Notes: generated by a model from the sequence alone, not told the origin. A DNA stretch of 64,000 nucleotides from Actinomycetes bacterium (GCA_021850325.1 JAJZMF010000007.1:1-64000), one strand, 5' to 3'. Positions 28,467 to 36,988 are shown, counted from the first letter of the stretch. Made by a program: numbers and translations.

Positions 28467-28862
28467 ATGGCTGTCAAGGACGCACGCCGGCGGGTGAGCA
28501 CGCCCGGGGCACCGGCTCCCGCTTTTGCCTACTCGCAGGGGATCGTTTCGGGGGGCCTGCTCTTCGTTTCCGGCCAGGTCCCCGTCGACCCGGTCACCCG
28601 CACTGTCCCGGGCACCCTGGCCGAACAGGTGCACCAGTGCCTGCGCAACGTGGCCGCCATCGCCGAGGCGGCAGGTGGCAGGCTCGAGGACGCCGTGCGG
28701 GTCGGCGTGTACCTGGCCGACCTGGGCGACTTCGAGGAGATGGACGCCGCCTACCGTGAGCACTTCGTCGAGCCGCTCCCGGCCCGCACCACGGTCGGCA
28801 CCGGGATCAAGGGTTTCGCCGTGGAAGTCGACGCCGTGATCGCCCTGACGGTGGAGGCTTGA
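28467..28862 (+). CDS. RidA-family imine/enamine deaminase
   Basis: The 131-residue protein has family marks: APAFAYSQGIVSGGLLFVSGQVP, QVHQCLRNVAAIAEAAGG, a VRVGVYLADL strand and the Arg of PARTTVGTGI. RidA hydrolyses the reactive enamine/imine intermediates released by PLP dehydratases. Its stop overlaps the start of a PLP enzyme gene (TTGA), so the two are coupled and probably work in sequence. The ATG at 28467 gives the usual family length; an open extension upstream does not look coding. Confidence 0.9.
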   Translation: MAVKDARRRVSTPGAPAPAFAYSQGIVSGGLLFVSGQVPVDPVTRTVPGTLAEQVHQCLRNVAAIAEAAGGRLEDAVRVGVYLADLGDFEEMDAAYREHFVEPLPARTTVGTGIKGFAVEVDAVIALTVEA

Positions 28863-30082
28863 GCGCACCGCCCCCTCCCGCGCCCTCGGCCGGGCAGTTG
28901 GGCCGCAATGTCTCCCGAGGCGAGACGGTCCTGCCTGCCATGGTGGTCAAGCAGAGCGCCCTCGACCACAACGTCTCCCTCATGGCGCGTTACGCGGCCG
29001 AACGCGGCTTCCTCCTGGCACCCCACGGCAAGACCACGATGGCCCCCCAGCTCTTCTCCCGTCAGCTGGCGGCGGGGGCCTGGGGCATGACGGTGGCCAA
29101 CCCGGCCCAGGCCGCCGTCGCCTACGAGGCGGGGGCACAGCGGGCCCTGGTCGCCAACGAGGTGATCGGGGCGCAGGCAGCCCGAGCCATTGTCGAACTG
29201 CTCTCACCCGGCGGACGTCGGCTCATCTGCCTGGTCGACTCGCCGGCCGGGGCGGGCTTACTGGACGACAACCTGGAGCGGGCGGGCATGACCGGCCGGC
29301 TCGACGTGCTGGTGGAGATGGGGTCACCAGGGGCACGGGCGGGTGCCCGTCACCCCGCCGAGGCTCTCGCCGTGGCCCGCGCCGTGGGCACGAGCCGGCA
29401 CCTGCGCCTGGTGGGCGTGGAAGGCTTCGAGGGCGCGGTGGCAGGGGACCGCTCGCAGGCGGCGCTCGAGGCCGTCGGGCTCTACCTGGCCACCCTGAGG
29501 CGCACAGCGGTACACCTGGCGAGGGAGGGTGCTTTCCCGGCCGGCGAGCCCGTACTGGTCTCTGCCGGTGGCAGCAAGTACTTCGACCTCGTGGCCACCG
29601 AGCTCGGCCCCGGGGCGGACTACGAGGGCCTCACCACCGAGCTGGTGGCCCGACCGGGTTGCTACCTGGTGCACGACCATGGCATTTACGCCACCTCCTC
29701 CCCCCTGGCCCGGGGCACCGAAGTCCTCATGGCAGCCCTGGAGGTGTGGGCCGAGGTCCTCTCCGTCCCCGAGCCCGGCCTGGCCATCGTGGGGATGGGC
29801 AAGCGCGACGTCTCCCACGACCTGGGGCTGCCCGTGCCGCTCCGCCTGGTGAGGGGCCAGGAGGTGACGGAGTGGTCCGAGGGCCATGTGGCCAAACTGG
29901 ACGACCAGCACGGGTACCTGGTCTTCGGTGCCACCACGACCGGCGGCCCTCACCCCGAGGTGGGCGACCTCGTCTCGTTCGGCCTCTCCCACCCCTGCAC
30001 AGCCCTGGACAAGTGGCGGTCCCTGTTGCTGGTCGACGACCAATGGGTGGTGCGCGAAGAGATCGCCACCTACTTCCACTGA
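28859..30082 (+). CDS. Fold-type III PLP enzyme, D-threonine aldolase/D-serine dehydratase family
   Basis: This 407-residue enzyme has an alanine-racemase-type N-terminal barrel with PLP Lys58 in APHGKTTM and a C-terminal beta domain ending in the metal site His378-x-Cys380 (SHPCTALDKW). That His-x-Cys site marks D-threonine aldolases, D-serine and D-threo-3-hydroxyaspartate dehydratases, which use a divalent metal to remove or cleave a beta-hydroxyl group on a D-amino acid. The TTG start overlaps the RidA stop (TTGA, with GGAGG upstream), implying translational coupling. A dehydratase releasing an enamine would explain RidA. The cyclic amidohydrolase follows after 10 bases. Confidence 0.87.
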   Translation: MSAPPPPAPSAGQLGRNVSRGETVLPAMVVKQSALDHNVSLMARYAAERGFLLAPHGKTTMAPQLFSRQLAAGAWGMTVANPAQAAVAYEAGAQRALVANEVIGAQAARAIVELLSPGGRRLICLVDSPAGAGLLDDNLERAGMTGRLDVLVEMGSPGARAGARHPAEALAVARAVGTSRHLRLVGVEGFEGAVAGDRSQAALEAVGLYLATLRRTAVHLAREGAFPAGEPVLVSAGGSKYFDLVATELGPGADYEGLTTELVARPGCYLVHDHGIYATSSPLARGTEVLMAALEVWAEVLSVPEPGLAIVGMGKRDVSHDLGLPVPLRLVRGQEVTEWSEGHVAKLDDQHGYLVFGATTTGGPHPEVGDLVSFGLSHPCTALDKWRSLLLVDDQWVVREEIATYFH

Positions 30083-30092
30083 GCACGCGCGC

Positions 30093-31433
30093 ATGCAAGA
30101 GCCCCTCGGCCCGGCCCCGCTGACAGCCCCCTACGACCTCCTGGTCCACGGCGGTGAGGTGCTCGACCCGACCGGGGGGCGCCCGGTACGCTCCGACATC
30201 GCCGTGCGCGACGGCAGAGTGGCAGCGGTCGCCCCTGGCATCGACCGGCGGCTGGCGTCGGTGGCCCTGGACGCCTCCGGGTGCCTGGTGACGCCGGGGC
30301 TGGTGGACCTGCACAGCCATCTCCTGCCCGGCAGCACCTACTGGGGCATCGACCCCCGGCCGGTGGCCTGGCGCACCGGGGTCACCACATGGGTGGACGC
30401 AGGCTCGGCTGGCCACGCCGGCATGGAGGCCCTCCGGCGGGTGCTCGAGGGGTACGCGCCCCTCGGCACCCGGGCGTTCCTGCACATCAGTGCCGCAGGC
30501 CTGGTGGCCGAGACAGGCGAGCAACGCCTGGCCGAACTGTGCGACCCGGGGCCCTGCGCGGCGACCGTGACGGCCAACCGGGACCTCCTCGTCGGGGTCA
30601 AGTGCCGCGCCGACCGCTTTGCCACGGCGGGACGGGGGGCGGCACCGGTGCGCGAGGCCCTGCAGGCAGCCGAGGCGGCCGGCGTACCGGTCATGGCCCA
30701 CATCGGCGCCGGGCCCCCGGGCATCGACGAGGTCATGGACCTGCTGCGCCCCGGCGACCTGGTCACCCATTGCACCACGGCCCAGAACATGTCCCTGCTC
30801 GCTCCGGACGGCAGGTTACGACCCAGCGTCGTCCGGGCGCGTGCAAGAGGTGTCCTGATGGACCTCGGGCACGGCTCGGGGGGCTTCTCCTTCGACGTGG
30901 CCCGGCGCCTCCTGGACCTCGGCGCACCACCCGACGTCATCTCCTCGGACCTGCACCAGCGCAGTGTTCTCGGCCCTGCGTTCGACCTGCCCACCTGCAT
31001 GTCCAAGTTGCTGGCCCTCGGCATGTCCCTGGCCGACGTGGTCCGGGCTGCCACGCTGGCACCGGCGGCCGTGCTGGGCGGCGGGCCGGGCCTGGGCCGC
31101 ATCGCCGTCGGCCAGCGCGCCGACCTCGCCGTCTTCGAGCTCCGAGAGGGCGAGCTCACCCTGTACGACTGCTACCTGCAACCGCTCACTGCCCAGCGCC
31201 TCCTGGTCAACCGGGCCACCGTGGCCGGCGGAGCCGTGCTCGGGCCCCTGCCCCCGGAGGCACCCGCCCCATGGGCGCCGGTGACCGGGCGGCAGCACGC
31301 GCACCTGGAGCGACTGGCCGCGCCGGGCACCGACCCGGACAGCCTGAGGACGCCCTGGGCGCTCGAGCTGGACAGGGTGGGCGACTTCACGCCCATGACG
31401 CTCGAGGCCCGGCGCCGGCCCGGAGCCGGCTGA
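30093..31433 (+). CDS. Binuclear amidohydrolase/deacetylase (EF_0837/COG3964-like)
   Basis: The 446-residue amidohydrolase-superfamily enzyme has a complete two-metal site: HxH at His74 and His76 (VDLHSHLLPG), probable carboxylated Lys170 (VGVKCRADRF), His203 (VMAHIG), His226 (VTHCTT) and Asp286 (SSDLHQRS). From memory, relatives in COG3964 hydrolyse N-acetyl-D-amino acids and acetyl-(R)-mandelate, or lie beside D-glucosaminate genes. It follows the D-amino-acid-type PLP enzyme by 10 bases, so it probably supplies it by deacylation. The ATG at 30093 gives the normal N terminus; no clear Shine-Dalgarno is seen. Confidence 0.85.
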   Translation: MQEPLGPAPLTAPYDLLVHGGEVLDPTGGRPVRSDIAVRDGRVAAVAPGIDRRLASVALDASGCLVTPGLVDLHSHLLPGSTYWGIDPRPVAWRTGVTTWVDAGSAGHAGMEALRRVLEGYAPLGTRAFLHISAAGLVAETGEQRLAELCDPGPCAATVTANRDLLVGVKCRADRFATAGRGAAPVREALQAAEAAGVPVMAHIGAGPPGIDEVMDLLRPGDLVTHCTTAQNMSLLAPDGRLRPSVVRARARGVLMDLGHGSGGFSFDVARRLLDLGAPPDVISSDLHQRSVLGPAFDLPTCMSKLLALGMSLADVVRAATLAPAAVLGGGPGLGRIAVGQRADLAVFELREGELTLYDCYLQPLTAQRLLVNRATVAGGAVLGPLPPEAPAPWAPVTGRQHAHLERLAAPGTDPDSLRTPWALELDRVGDFTPMTLEARRRPGAG

Positions 31434-31456
31434 GCCGTACAGGCCCCGGGCAGGTC

Positions 31457-32257
31457 TCAGCCGGCCACGGTGGAGGCGGGCGCAGGCAGGGAGAAGCTGC
31501 AGCGGTCGGCCAGGAAGGGGTAGGACGCCCGGACCTCGCGCACCCGTTGCCTGCTGAGCTCGACGAACACCGTCTCCTCGGTGCTCCCGGCCTCGGCAAG
31601 CACTTCTCCGAAGGGGCCGACGGCGGTACTGCCACCCGCGTAGTCCAAGCCATCGCCACTGCCCACCCGGTTGGTGGCGAGCACGTAGGCCTGGTTCTCG
31701 ATGGCCCGGGCCATGGCCAGCGCCCGGTAATGGCCCTGCCTGGGAGCAGGCCAGTTGGCGACCACCAGGTAACAGTCGGTCCCGTCCGCCAATGCCCAGA
31801 AGGCATCGGCAAAGCGGATGTCGTAGCAGACGAAGGGCGAGAACCTGATGCCCTCCCACTCGAAGGACACGGCCGAGCGGCCGGCAGAGTAGTGGGCGTC
31901 CTCGCCGACGTAGGAGAACGGGTGGATCTTGTCGTAGGTCACGGCCCGGCCGTCAGGGAACGCACAGATGAAACGGTTGACCGGCCGTGCCCCGCCCGCC
32001 GCCCTCACCGGTAGCGATCCGCAGACAGCCGACCCCGTGGCCGCAGCCATGTCCGAGAGGAACCTGCTCCCCGTCCCCTCCCCCGGCTCCTCGGCCACCC
32101 GGTCGGCAGCCATCGAAAAGCCAGTGGCGAACATCTCCGTGAGCACGACCAGGCGCGCTCCGTCGGCGGCTGCCGCCCTGACCATCGGCCCGAGGTGGGC
32201 ACAGGTGGCGGCTGCGTCCTCGAAGTGGACGTCGTGCTGCACGAGGGCGACCCTCAC
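31457..32257 (-). CDS. Carbon-nitrogen hydrolase, omega-amidase (Nit2/YafV) type
   Basis: This 266-residue nitrilase-superfamily enzyme has its triad at Glu41 (LTEMFATGFS), Lys110 (YDKIHPFSY) and Cys144 (FVCYDIRF). The TEMF and KIHPF-type motifs are those of omega-amidases, which hydrolyse alpha-ketoglutaramate or alpha-ketosuccinamate. Its gene overlaps the aminotransferase stop (GTGA at 32254-32257). The pair fits the glutamine transaminase/omega-amidase route, in which glutamine-dependent transamination is pulled forward by removing the ketoamide product. The start was set by the overlap. Confidence 0.85.
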   Translation of the reverse strand: MRVALVQHDVHFEDAAATCAHLGPMVRAAAADGARLVVLTEMFATGFSMAADRVAEEPGEGTGSRFLSDMAAATGSAVCGSLPVRAAGGARPVNRFICAFPDGRAVTYDKIHPFSYVGEDAHYSAGRSAVSFEWEGIRFSPFVCYDIRFADAFWALADGTDCYLVVANWPAPRQGHYRALAMARAIENQAYVLATNRVGSGDGLDYAGGSTAVGPFGEVLAEAGSTEETVFVELSRQRVREVRASYPFLADRCSFSLPAPASTVAG

Positions 32258-33498
32258 CACCCGCCCTCCAGTCGGCCCAGACGCTCCACGGCCTGCTCGA
32301 TCGATGCCCGGCTCTTGCAGAAGGCGAAGCGCACCAGGTGACGTCCTGCCTCCGGGTCCTGGTAGAACACCGAGCAGGGGACGGCCACCACGCCACAGCG
32401 GTGGGGCAGCTGGCGGCAGAAGGTGCCGGCATCGAGGTCGGTGACGGCGGATATGTCGACAGTCAGGAAGTAGGTCCCCTCGGCGCCGCGCACGGGGAGG
32501 CCCACGCCGGCCAGGCCCTCGGCCAGCAGGTCCCGGTTGGCCTCCAGCTCCGCCAACAGGGGGGGCACGAGCTCGTGCGTGGCCATGAGCGCCGCCGCAG
32601 CAGCGCGCTGCATGGGCGCCGGCGTGACGTAGGTGAGGAACTGCTTGGCGGCGCGCACGCCACCCAGCAGGTCCGACGGGGCACATGCCCAGCCCACCTT
32701 CCAACCCGTGACCGAGAACGACTTGCCAGCCGAGGAGATGCACACGGTCCGCTCCCGCATCCCCTCCAGCGTGGCCAGCGGCCGGTGCCGGTGACCGTTG
32801 AACACCAGGTGCTCGTAGACCTCGTCCGTCACCGCTATAAGGTCATGGCGACGGCACACATCGGCCACTTCGGCCAGCTCCCGGTCGCTCAGCACCTTGC
32901 CCGTCGGGTTGTGGGGCGTGTTGAGCAGCAGCAGCCGTGAGCGGTCGGTGACCGCCCGCTCCAGGGCGCCCGGCGTCAGCACCCAACGCCCCCCCTGGTG
33001 CTCCAGCCGGACAGGCACGCGGTTGGCGCCGGCCATGGCCACGACGGCGCCATAGGAGTCGTAGGACGGCTCGAGCATGAGCACGTCGTCACCCGGCTCG
33101 CACAACCCGAGCACTGCTGCCGCAATGGCCTCGGTGGCACCGGCCGTGACGAGGACCTCGGTGGCCGGGTCGTAACCGAGCCCGTACTCGGCGGCCTGGT
33201 GGGCTGAAACGGCCTCCAACAACTGCTTGACGCCGGCGCCCGGCGGGTACTGGTTGTCACCCTCCTCGATGGCTTGGACCGCCACCCGGCGCAGGAGCTC
33301 GGGGCCGGGGCCCTCGGGGAAGCCCTGGCCCAGGTTGACCGAGCCGGTGGCCAGGGCGAGGGCCGACATCTCGGCGAAGATCGTGGTCCCGAAGGGCGCC
33401 AGGCGGCTGCACACCCGCGAGGGCCGGGGGCCGGGGGCGACGGCGACCGCGCCCGGTGCGCCTGGAGCCTGAGGGGCCTCTACAGCGTGTTCTCGCAC
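32254..33498 (-). CDS. Class I PLP aminotransferase (glutamine transaminase/KAT-like)
   Basis: The 414-residue fold-type I aminotransferase has PLP Lys259 in SSAGKSFSVTGWKVGW, NTPHNPTGKV at about 193-201, Asp225 and Tyr228 in VTDEVYEHLVF, and the C-terminal Arg in HLVRFAFCKS. The motif set fits the DapC/kynurenine aminotransferase/YbdL group, several of which use glutamine or methionine. The partner omega-amidase is encoded next. The GTG at 33498 was chosen because TATCCT stands 6 bases upstream (leaderless); there are about 30 poorly conserved residues before the family core. Confidence 0.87.
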   Translation of the reverse strand: MREHAVEAPQAPGAPGAVAVAPGPRPSRVCSRLAPFGTTIFAEMSALALATGSVNLGQGFPEGPGPELLRRVAVQAIEEGDNQYPPGAGVKQLLEAVSAHQAAEYGLGYDPATEVLVTAGATEAIAAAVLGLCEPGDDVLMLEPSYDSYGAVVAMAGANRVPVRLEHQGGRWVLTPGALERAVTDRSRLLLLNTPHNPTGKVLSDRELAEVADVCRRHDLIAVTDEVYEHLVFNGHRHRPLATLEGMRERTVCISSAGKSFSVTGWKVGWACAPSDLLGGVRAAKQFLTYVTPAPMQRAAAAALMATHELVPPLLAELEANRDLLAEGLAGVGLPVRGAEGTYFLTVDISAVTDLDAGTFCRQLPHRCGVVAVPCSVFYQDPEAGRHLVRFAFCKSRASIEQAVERLGRLEGGW

Positions 33499-33510
33499 CG
33501 GTCGAGGATA
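33496..33510 (-). promoter_or_regulatory. Leaderless promoter of the aminotransferase gene
   Basis: On the minus strand TATCCT (33510-33505) lies 6 bases before the GTG start at 33498, with no ribosome binding site. The strong hairpin just upstream suggests that aminotransferase and omega-amidase form their own transcript. Confidence 0.5.
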
Positions 33511-33529
33511 GCGCCCCGGCCCCGCCGGG

Positions 33530-33557
33530 CCAGGGCGCCGGTGGACCGGCGCCCTGG
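33530..33557 (-). terminator. Strong hairpin after the KDG kinase gene
   Basis: CCAGGGCGCCGG (33530-33541) and CCGGCGCCCTGG (33546-33557) form a perfect 12-bp stem with a 4-base loop, 8 bases past the kinase stop. It separates the aldolase-kinase operon from the aminotransferase operon. Confidence 0.65.
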
Positions 33558-33565
33558 GCGCCCGC

Positions 33566-34669
33566 TCAGCGCACGACGCGCGCCGGCCCCCCTGCCGCCA
33601 GCCGGCGCACCTCGGCCAGGGTGGCCATCGAGGTGTCACCCGGGGTGGTCATGGCCAGGGCCCCGTGGGCGACACCGTAGGCCAGGGCCTCGCTCAGCGG
33701 TAGACCGGCCAGCACGCCGTAGATGAGCCCGGAGGCGAAGCCGTCCCCACCCCCGACCCGGTCCAGGATCTCCACGTCCTCGTGCAACGACGTGGACAGG
33801 ACATCGCCCCCGGCCCAGCAGATACCACCCCAATGGTTACGGGTGGCCGAGCGGACCTCGCGCAGGCTCGTCGCTATCAGCTTGAGCCCGGGCACCTCGG
33901 ACGCGACCCGGCCCATCATCGACGCGTAGGCGTCGGCGGCCAGGTTGGCGTACGAACCGTCGGTGCCCACCACCTCGTAGCCGAGCGCTGCGGTGAAGTC
34001 CTCCTCGTTGCCGAAGACGACATCGGCCAGGGCCACCAACCGCCTGTTGACCCGCACGGCCTCCTCGGCGCCACCGGACGCCTGCCACAGCGAGGGCCTG
34101 TAGTTGAGGTCGTAGGAGACGACCGTGCCCGCTCTGCGGGCCGCGGCCATGGCCTCCTCGGCCACGGCAGCCGTGGTCTCGGAGAGCGCGGCGAAGATAC
34201 CCCCCGTGTGGAACCAGCGGGCGCCCTCGGCACCGAACACCTCGTCCCAGTCCACCTGGCCCGGGCGCATCTGGCTCACCGCCGTGTAGGCGCGGTCGGA
34301 GCACCCGAGGGCGGCCCGCGGGCCGAAGCCCCTCTCGGTGAAGTTGAGCCCGTTGCGCACAGCCCGGCCCACCCCGTCGTAGGGCACCCACCGCACGTGC
34401 GAGATGTCCACGCCGCCCTGCAGCATCAGGTCCTCGACAAGCCTGCCCACCGGGTTGTCGGCCAGGGCCGTGACCACAGCCGTGCGCAGGCCGAAACAGC
34501 GTCGCAGCGCCCGGGCTACGTTGTACTCGCCGCCACCCTCCCACACCGCGAAGCTGCGCGTGGTGGCGGTACGCCCCTCTCCGGGGTCCAGGCGCAGCAT
34601 CACCTCGCCCAGGGCCACGAGGTCCCAACGGCATTCGGTTGCCGGACGGGCCACGGGTAGCTCAGCCAC
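33566..34669 (-). CDS. kdgK: PfkB-family 2-keto-3-deoxygluconate kinase
   Basis: The 367-residue ribokinase-fold enzyme has an N-terminal ALGEVMLRLDPGE, a GGGEYNVARALRR substrate motif and the C-terminal PfkB signature DRVGGGDGFASGLIYG with the catalytic Asp. KDG kinases have this GEV(M/L)LRL start. It would phosphorylate 2-keto-3-deoxygluconate with ATP to KDPG, which the co-transcribed aldolase splits. The aldolase gene overlaps the kinase start by 8 bases. The pairing makes the assignment firm, though exact stereochemistry of the sugar acid is open. Confidence 0.88.
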   Translation of the reverse strand: MAELPVARPATECRWDLVALGEVMLRLDPGEGRTATTRSFAVWEGGGEYNVARALRRCFGLRTAVVTALADNPVGRLVEDLMLQGGVDISHVRWVPYDGVGRAVRNGLNFTERGFGPRAALGCSDRAYTAVSQMRPGQVDWDEVFGAEGARWFHTGGIFAALSETTAAVAEEAMAAARRAGTVVSYDLNYRPSLWQASGGAEEAVRVNRRLVALADVVFGNEEDFTAALGYEVVGTDGSYANLAADAYASMMGRVASEVPGLKLIATSLREVRSATRNHWGGICWAGGDVLSTSLHEDVEILDRVGGGDGFASGLIYGVLAGLPLSEALAYGVAHGALAMTTPGDTSMATLAEVRRLAAGGPARVVR

Positions 34670-35330
34670 GCCGACGGGCCTCCGCGACCACCTGCACGGC
34701 CTCGGCCGTCAGTGCCCGGACCTGCTCGAAGTCCCCGTCGGCCAGCAGACGGGGGGCCACCATCCAGCTCCCACCACAGGCGGCCACCTGAGGCAGGGCG
34801 AGGTAGCCGGCCAGGTTGGCGGCATTGACTCCCCCCGTGGGAACGAAGCTGACATCACGGAACGGCCCGGCGAGCGCCTTGAGGAAGCCAACTCCACCTG
34901 ACGCCTCAGCGGGGAAGAACTTGAGCAGCTGTGCCCCCGCGGCCAGGGCGGCCTGTACCTCGGTGGGCGTGCAGGTCCCGGGCATGACGAGGGTGCCCCG
35001 TTCGTTGCACAACCGCACCACCTCGGCGCTCGTCCCGGGGGACACTACAAAACGTGCCCCGGCGTCGAGGGCCCGGGCTGCGTCCTGCTCGGTACGCACC
35101 GTCCCCACGCCGATGAACGCATCGGGGTGGGCACGGGTCAGGACGCTGACGGCCTCGAGTGCCACCGGCGTCCTCATGGTCACCTCCGCCACCGGCAGGC
35201 CGCCGGCGCTCAGCGCCTCGAACAATGGCAGCGCGTGCTCCACGGCGGATATCTCCACCACCGGCAGTATGCCGAAATGGCGTACGCGGGCGATGCTCTC
35301 GGCAACTGAGGGGACTGTCGATGCCCTCAT
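34662..35330 (-). CDS. eda: KDPG/KDPGal aldolase (Eda type)
   Basis: This 222-residue class I aldolase has Schiff-base Lys137 in LLKFFPAEASGG, Glu49 and Arg53 in VAEVTMRTP, GVGTVRT at 74-80 and VPTGGVN near the phosphate site. It cleaves 2-keto-3-deoxy-6-phosphogluconate to pyruvate and glyceraldehyde-3-phosphate. It is first in a two-gene operon with the KDG kinase. The ATG at 35330 gives a family-length protein and has AGAAGGGAA upstream. A TAACCT box on the minus strand (35364-35359) could be the -10 of its promoter. Confidence 0.92.
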   Translation of the reverse strand: MRASTVPSVAESIARVRHFGILPVVEISAVEHALPLFEALSAGGLPVAEVTMRTPVALEAVSVLTRAHPDAFIGVGTVRTEQDAARALDAGARFVVSPGTSAEVVRLCNERGTLVMPGTCTPTEVQAALAAGAQLLKFFPAEASGGVGFLKALAGPFRDVSFVPTGGVNAANLAGYLALPQVAACGGSWMVAPRLLADGDFEQVRALTAEAVQVVAEARRRG

Positions 35331-35426
35331 CCGGTTCCCTTCTCCCGTAGTTGCAGCAAGGTTACCCGGGGCGCCCCGGGCACCACGAGCTGGGACCTGA
35401 CAGCGTCGCACTGGCCGCCCGGGGGC

Positions 35427-36896
35427 TCAACGCCTGCCCCCGGCCGTCCTCATGGCGAGCTCCGCACCGGCCGCCGGCTCGAGCCGGGCCGCCTCGAAAG
35501 CGGCGACGAAGCACATGAGCGCCAAGAGCACGAAGGCGGCGCTGTAGGGCCGAACCCCCCGGGCCGACAAGCCGAACAGCTCCTCGGTCGGCGCACCTGC
35601 CCGCAGGGCCAGGGCACCGACGGCCACCCCCAGGCCGGCTGTCAGGCGCTGGACGGTGCTGGAGAGGGTGTTGGCGTTGCTCATCTCGTCGGAAGGGATG
35701 TCGGCAAAGACGATCGTGTTGTACGCAGTGAACCCGATCGAGCGGAAGGCCCCGCTGGCCACGAGCACCACGAGGACGGCCAGCACCGGTGTGGTGGGGC
35801 TGAAGGTGGCGCACAGGACCAGGGTGACCCCTGCCATCGCGGCTGCCGACACCAGGACGGAGCGAAAGCCGAAGCGCTGCAGAAGTGGAGTGGTGAGCGG
35901 CTTGACCGTCAGGTTGCCGACGAAGACGGCCAGGACAACGGCCCCGGCCCGCAGCGGGCTCCAGCCGAAGCCCTGCTGGAACAGAAGCGTCAGGACGAAC
36001 GGGGTGGCGTTGATCGCCATCCTGTACAGCGACCCGCCGCGGTTCGGCACGACGAAGGTGGGCACCTTCAGCACCCGCAGGTCGAGGAGCGGGTTGGCCT
36101 TGCGGAGGAGGTGCACGACTGCCCCCGCAATGACCACAGCCCCCACCACGAGCAGGACGGCGGTCCTGGCCCAGGGAACATGCGCCCCGGTGACCAGCTC
36201 GAGGCCCGAGACGGCCGCCCCCAGGCCCACGCCGGTGAGCACGAAGCCGGCCCAGTCCAGCACCGGGGCACGGGGGGGGCGCCCGGTGGGGACTATCCGC
36301 AGAGCGACAGCCAGGGCCAGGGCCCCCAGAGGTATGTTCACGAGGAATATCCAGCGCCACGAGGCATAGGTGACCAGGGCACCGCCGACCGCCGGAGCCA
36401 GCACGGGTGCCACCAGCCCCGGCCAGGTCAGGTAGGCGACCACCCGGATGATGTCCCTCTTCTCGGCGGCCCGCAGGACGATGAGCCGCCCGACCGGCAC
36501 CATCATCGCCCCTCCCAGGCCCTGCAGCACCCTGGCGGCCGTAAGTTGGCCCAGGTTGGCGGTAACGGCACAGGTGGCCGACGCCAGTGTGAACACCGCT
36601 ATGGCCGAGCAGAAGACGGCCCGGGCCCCGAAGCGGTCCGCCATCCAGCCGCTCACAGGTATGAACACGCCCAACGCCAACAGGTAGGCAGTGATCGCCA
36701 CGTTGAGCTGGACGGGCGCCACGGCGAAGGACCGGGCCATGCGGACCGCGGCGGTGGCGATGATGGTGCCGTCCAGGTTCTCCATGAAGAACGCCCAGGC
36801 CACCAGGAGGGCCAGCGCCCGCCAGCCGGGCGCGACGGCCTCCCGGCGCACCGGCGCACCGGCGCGGCCCAGGCTCAACCGGCCCAAGGCCCCCAA
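35427..36896 (-). CDS. DHA2-family MFS drug exporter (EmrB/QacA type)
   Basis: The 489-residue protein has about 14 hydrophobic segments. The N-terminal motif is MENLDGTIIATAAVRMARSF, equivalent to the D-x-T-I-V-N-V-A-L motif of 14-TM exporters; GWMADRFGARAVF is motif A and ARVLQGLGGAMMVPVGR is motif C-like. It would expel drugs or metabolites using proton motive force. The start is uncertain; TTG 36896 has a GGGGGAG stretch upstream and a TAGCCT -10-like box on the minus strand (36944-36939). Confidence 0.86.
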   Translation of the reverse strand: MGALGRLSLGRAGAPVRREAVAPGWRALALLVAWAFFMENLDGTIIATAAVRMARSFAVAPVQLNVAITAYLLALGVFIPVSGWMADRFGARAVFCSAIAVFTLASATCAVTANLGQLTAARVLQGLGGAMMVPVGRLIVLRAAEKRDIIRVVAYLTWPGLVAPVLAPAVGGALVTYASWRWIFLVNIPLGALALAVALRIVPTGRPPRAPVLDWAGFVLTGVGLGAAVSGLELVTGAHVPWARTAVLLVVGAVVIAGAVVHLLRKANPLLDLRVLKVPTFVVPNRGGSLYRMAINATPFVLTLLFQQGFGWSPLRAGAVVLAVFVGNLTVKPLTTPLLQRFGFRSVLVSAAAMAGVTLVLCATFSPTTPVLAVLVVLVASGAFRSIGFTAYNTIVFADIPSDEMSNANTLSSTVQRLTAGLGVAVGALALRAGAPTEELFGLSARGVRPYSAAFVLLALMCFVAAFEAARLEPAAGAELAMRTAGGRR

Positions 36897-36947
36897 CCCT
36901 CGACTCCCCCCCGAGCTCGTGCGCGCACCCGGCGCTGGAGGCTAACA

Positions 36948-36983
36948 GGCCAGGGCCGGGGCGCTCAGGCACCGGCCCTGGCC
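36948..36983 (-). terminator. Strong hairpin after the 592-residue protein gene
   Basis: GGCCAGGGCCGG (36948-36959) and CCGGCCCTGGCC (36972-36983) form a perfect 12-bp stem with a 12-base loop, 5 bases beyond the stop at 36989. Confidence 0.6.
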
Positions 36984-36988
36984 CCCGC

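Noticed and set aside
30281-32014. A 577-residue plus-strand frame through the amidohydrolase and omega-amidase region.
   Set aside because: It crosses two real genes on both strands and has only Pro/Arg/Gly-rich sequence.
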